Source: Streptomyces venezuelae (GTDB taxonomy: Bacteria; Actinomycetota; Actinomycetes; Streptomycetales; Streptomycetaceae). From it: a stretch of 64,000 nt of DNA. The notes beneath the pieces are model-generated. The model was not told the DNA's origin. It saw only the letters and a program-made list of their open reading frames with translations, and did no database searches. Location: contig NZ_CP029190.1 in NCBI RefSeq assembly GCF_008642295.1, forward strand, positions 5,811,501-5,875,500, read 5' to 3'. A program made the position numbers and the translations under genes. Below are positions 62,159-64,000 of the stretch, piece after piece (the stretch's first letter is position 1; each line of letters starts with the position of its first letter).

Positions 62159-62193
62159 AGGGCCGGTGCTCCCTGCGCGGGGGTGCCGGCCCT
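62159..62193. terminator. Hairpin after the protease gene
   Basis: AGGGCCGG at 62159-62166 pairs with CCGGCCCT at 62186-62193, with additional inner pairing CCC/GGG. It is 8 bases after the protease stop and 66 bases before the stop of the convergent TetR gene. A second small hairpin CGTTCG-n4-CGAACG follows. Confidence 0.65.
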
Positions 62194-62258
62194 CGTTCGT
62201 ACGCGAACGCCGGCCGTGCTGCGCGCACTTACGGCGTGGACGCTTTCGGCGCGGCCCC

Positions 62259-62882
62259 TTACGGCTCGGCCACGTGCGGCGCGGCCGGCGGGATCAGCAG
62301 GGCCGCCGCCGAGCGGGCCCGTTCCAGGGCCCGGGTGCGGTCCGCGTCGTGCTGGCCCAGCACCACCCGGGTGCTCAGTCCGTCCAGCAGGGCGAGCAGC
62401 TCCGAGGCCCGGGCGGGCAGATCCGTCTCCGCGAACCGGCCCTGCTCCACGCCCTTGGCGAGCAGCGCCTGCAGGTCCCGGTGCCAGCCCGCGTCGATCT
62501 CCTCCTGGGCGGCGCGCAGGTCCTCATTGGACGGCGTACGGGCCCACAGCTCGATCCACAGGGTCCAGCGCGGGTCGCGCGGCCCCCGCGCCAGATACAG
62601 CTCCAGGAAGAGCTCCAGCTTGCGCTCGGCCGTGACCCGGCGGTGCAGCAGCGCCGCGCGCTCGGTGGTCAGCTGGTCCTCGCTCCAGCGCAGCGCCTCC
62701 AGCAGCAGCCGGTCCTTGCTGCCGAAGTAGTACAGGATGTGGCCGCCGCTGGTGCCGAGCCGGTCCGCGAGCTTGGACATGGTCAGCGCCGCGAGCCCGT
62801 CCTCGGCGATCGCCGCCATGGCCTCTTCCAGCATCCGCTCCTGGGCGATCTGCCCGTCGCGCCGCCGTGCCGCTCCTGCCAC
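62259..62882 (-). CDS. TetR-family transcriptional regulator
   Basis: This 207-residue repressor has its helix-turn-helix at residues 10-57 (AIAEDGLAALTMSKLADRLG, then GGHILYYFGSKDRLLLEAL), and the C-terminal part (WTLWIELWARTPSNEDLRAAQ) is of the BetI-like ligand-binding type. The GTG at 62882 has a weak GGAAGG upstream. It is divergent from the NCS1 permease and two operator-like sites lie between them, so it probably represses both itself and the permease. Confidence 0.9.
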   Translation of the reverse strand: MAGAARRRDGQIAQERMLEEAMAAIAEDGLAALTMSKLADRLGTSGGHILYYFGSKDRLLLEALRWSEDQLTTERAALLHRRVTAERKLELFLELYLARGPRDPRWTLWIELWARTPSNEDLRAAQEEIDAGWHRDLQALLAKGVEQGRFAETDLPARASELLALLDGLSTRVVLGQHDADRTRALERARSAAALLIPPAAPHVAEP

Positions 62883-62932
62883 CGCTGCCGCCTTCCGATC
62901 TTCCCTGGGCCGACCTTATCCCGGGCAGGGGG

Positions 62933-62997
62933 TTGACGGGGCTCCGGTCCACCCCTCATCTTGAATGCCATTCAAGAACTTAGAACGCCATTCAAGA
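62933..62997 (+). promoter_or_regulatory. Permease promoter with two TetR-type operators
   Basis: TTGACG at 62933-62938 and TCATCT at 62956-62961 (17-bp spacer) are a possible promoter. CTTGAATG-c-CATTCAAG at 62960-62976 is a perfect 8-bp inverted repeat; a second copy (TAGAACGCCATTCAAGA, 62981-62997) lies exactly 20 bp on and differs at two positions. Occupancy would cover the start point and leader of the permease gene. Confidence 0.75.
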
Positions 62998-63015
62998 TCA
63001 AGGGTGCGTGCAGCG

Positions 63016-64000
63016 ATGAGTGACGAGATCTTCAGAGTCGAGACGCGCGGCATCGATCCGATCCCGGACAGCGAGCGGCACGGCAGTGCCCGCGACCTCT
63101 TCTGGCTCTGGTTCGGCTCCAACCTGACCTTCACCTATGTGATCAACGGAGCCCTGGCCGTCGCCTTCGGCCTCACCTTCTGGCAGGCCACCGCCGTGGT
63201 CGTGATCAGTGGACTGGCCTTCTTCGCCATCAGCGCCGCCGGCCTGTCCGGCATCCGCACCGGCACCGCCACCCTGGTCATCTCCCGCGCCGCCTTCGGC
63301 GTCCGCGGCAACCTCCCGGCCGGCGTCCTCAACTGGCTGGTCGGCATCGGCTACACCATCCTCAACACCGTCGTCGGCACCCTCGCCCTGGAGGTCTTCC
63401 TCGAAGAACTGGGGCTCCTGCACGGCACCCCCGGCCGGGCCGTCGCCCTGTTCACCACCCTCGCGCTGACCTTCGTCATCGCGATGTGGGGCCACGCCAC
63501 CGTCCAGTTCGCCGAGCGCTGGATGGCCTACGTCCTCGCCGCCGGCTTCGCCGCCCTGCTCGCCTTCCTGCTGCCCGGCGCCGACACCGCCGCCCCCGCG
63601 ACCGCCGTGCCCGGCCTCTCCGGCTGGAGCCTCGCCTTCGTGATCATGCTGGCGGCCCCGTTCTCGTACCTGCCGATGCCCGCCGACTACACCCGCTACC
63701 TGCCCCGCACCACCTCGCTGAAGTCCATCACCTGGTACGGCGCCCTCGGCGGATTCCTCTCCTCCGTCGCCCTGGGCATCGCGGGCGTGGCCGCCGCCAC
63801 CCAGGCCGATATGACCGACGCCGTCGCCGGCACCGAAAGCCTGCTGCCCGGCTGGTTCCAGCCGATGTTCCTGGCCCTCGTCCTCGGCGGCTCCATCACC
63901 AACTCGATCATCACCCTCTACTCGTCCAGCCTGAACCTCCAGGTCCTCGGCATCCCGTGGAGCCGCGCCAAGGCCATCGTGGTCAGCGCCGCCATCACCG
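63016..64000 (+). CDS. NCS1-family purine/cytosine permease, 3' end outside the window
   Basis: The first 328 codons of a membrane permease run to the window edge with no stop. The start ATG 63016 (MSDEIFRVETRGIDPIPDSERHG) shows the NCS1 N-terminus, then GSARDLFWLWFGSNLTFTYVING split over helix 1 and the SRAAFGVRGNLPAGVLNW segment. At least eight hydrophobic helices are visible. It should import a purine, cytosine or related ring compound with cations. The adjacent TetR gene and its operators suggest induction by a substrate-related ligand. Confidence 0.92.
   Translation, partial: MSDEIFRVETRGIDPIPDSERHGSARDLFWLWFGSNLTFTYVINGALAVAFGLTFWQATAVVVISGLAFFAISAAGLSGIRTGTATLVISRAAFGVRGNLPAGVLNWLVGIGYTILNTVVGTLALEVFLEELGLLHGTPGRAVALFTTLALTFVIAMWGHATVQFAERWMAYVLAAGFAALLAFLLPGADTAAPATAVPGLSGWSLAFVIMLAAPFSYLPMPADYTRYLPRTTSLKSITWYGALGGFLSSVALGIAGVAAATQADMTDAVAGTESLLPGWFQPMFLALVLGGSITNSIITLYSSSLNLQVLGIPWSRAKAIVVSAAIT

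Overview
The window is chromosomal DNA of a Streptomyces or a very close high-GC actinomycete. The evidence is the GC-rich, G/C-ending codon use, the high-GC type rRNA genes, frequent GTG starts, ATGA/GTGA stop-start overlaps, and a gene order (recN, NAD kinase, tlyA; pyrG-Nudix; ald-parA-scpA-scpB-rluB; cmk-plsC-der; a SepF-like gene beside a DUF5685 gene) that I recognise from Streptomyces core chromosomes. The species cannot be named from this.

Layout. Positions 1-3710 hold the end of an rRNA operon: the 16S 3' end, a spacer without tRNA, 23S, 5S and a strong terminator. Directly after it is an unusual TPR protein with a very long Arg/Gly/Asp repeat domain. Positions 6000-18700 carry DUF1015 and HAD genes, an iron-box-controlled ferric-siderophore ABC transporter without its binding protein, an SCP2-like gene, tlyA, NAD kinase, recN, a glycosyltransferase and a MerR regulator of less GC-rich composition. 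Positions 18700-28800 carry a PucR regulator, an FAD-linked oxidase, a GH15 glucoamylase/trehalase, pyrG, a Nudix hydrolase and a STAND-type NTPase with TPRs. Positions 28900-36330 hold ald, an orphan parA with a small basic partner, about 1 kb of GC-rich tandem-repeat DNA, then scpA, scpB and rluB.

Positions 36350-40650 are the most interesting accessory stretch. A palindrome precedes a Nudix-winged-helix (NrtR-like) regulator, translationally coupled to an ADP-ribosylglycohydrolase and a RlaP-type nucleotidyltransferase. A second, divergent nucleotidyltransferase of the same family converges tail to tail on the first. A Rieske lipoprotein and a DUF952 gene follow. I read this as a possible NAD/ADP-ribose-linked nucleic-acid repair or modification module.

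Positions 40700-46000 carry yidB, tyrA, cmk, plsC and der. Positions 46100-58200 carry hypothetical genes, an Rpf-like secreted hydrolase cut short by an in-frame stop, a lipoprotein, a WYL regulator, a stand-alone ctaD, a PAP2 phosphatase, a membrane mannosyltransferase, a DHA2-type efflux pump and a glutaryl-CoA-dehydrogenase-like enzyme. Positions 58200-64000 carry the SepF-like gene, the Cys-rich DUF5685 gene, a frameshifted DUF1684 gene, a streptogrisin B-like protease, and a TetR regulator divergent from an NCS1 permease with two operators between them. The permease runs off the end.

Two related inverted-repeat elements (11510-11690 and 42452-42620, in opposite orientation) share a conserved core and CTAG borders and look like non-autonomous mobile elements.
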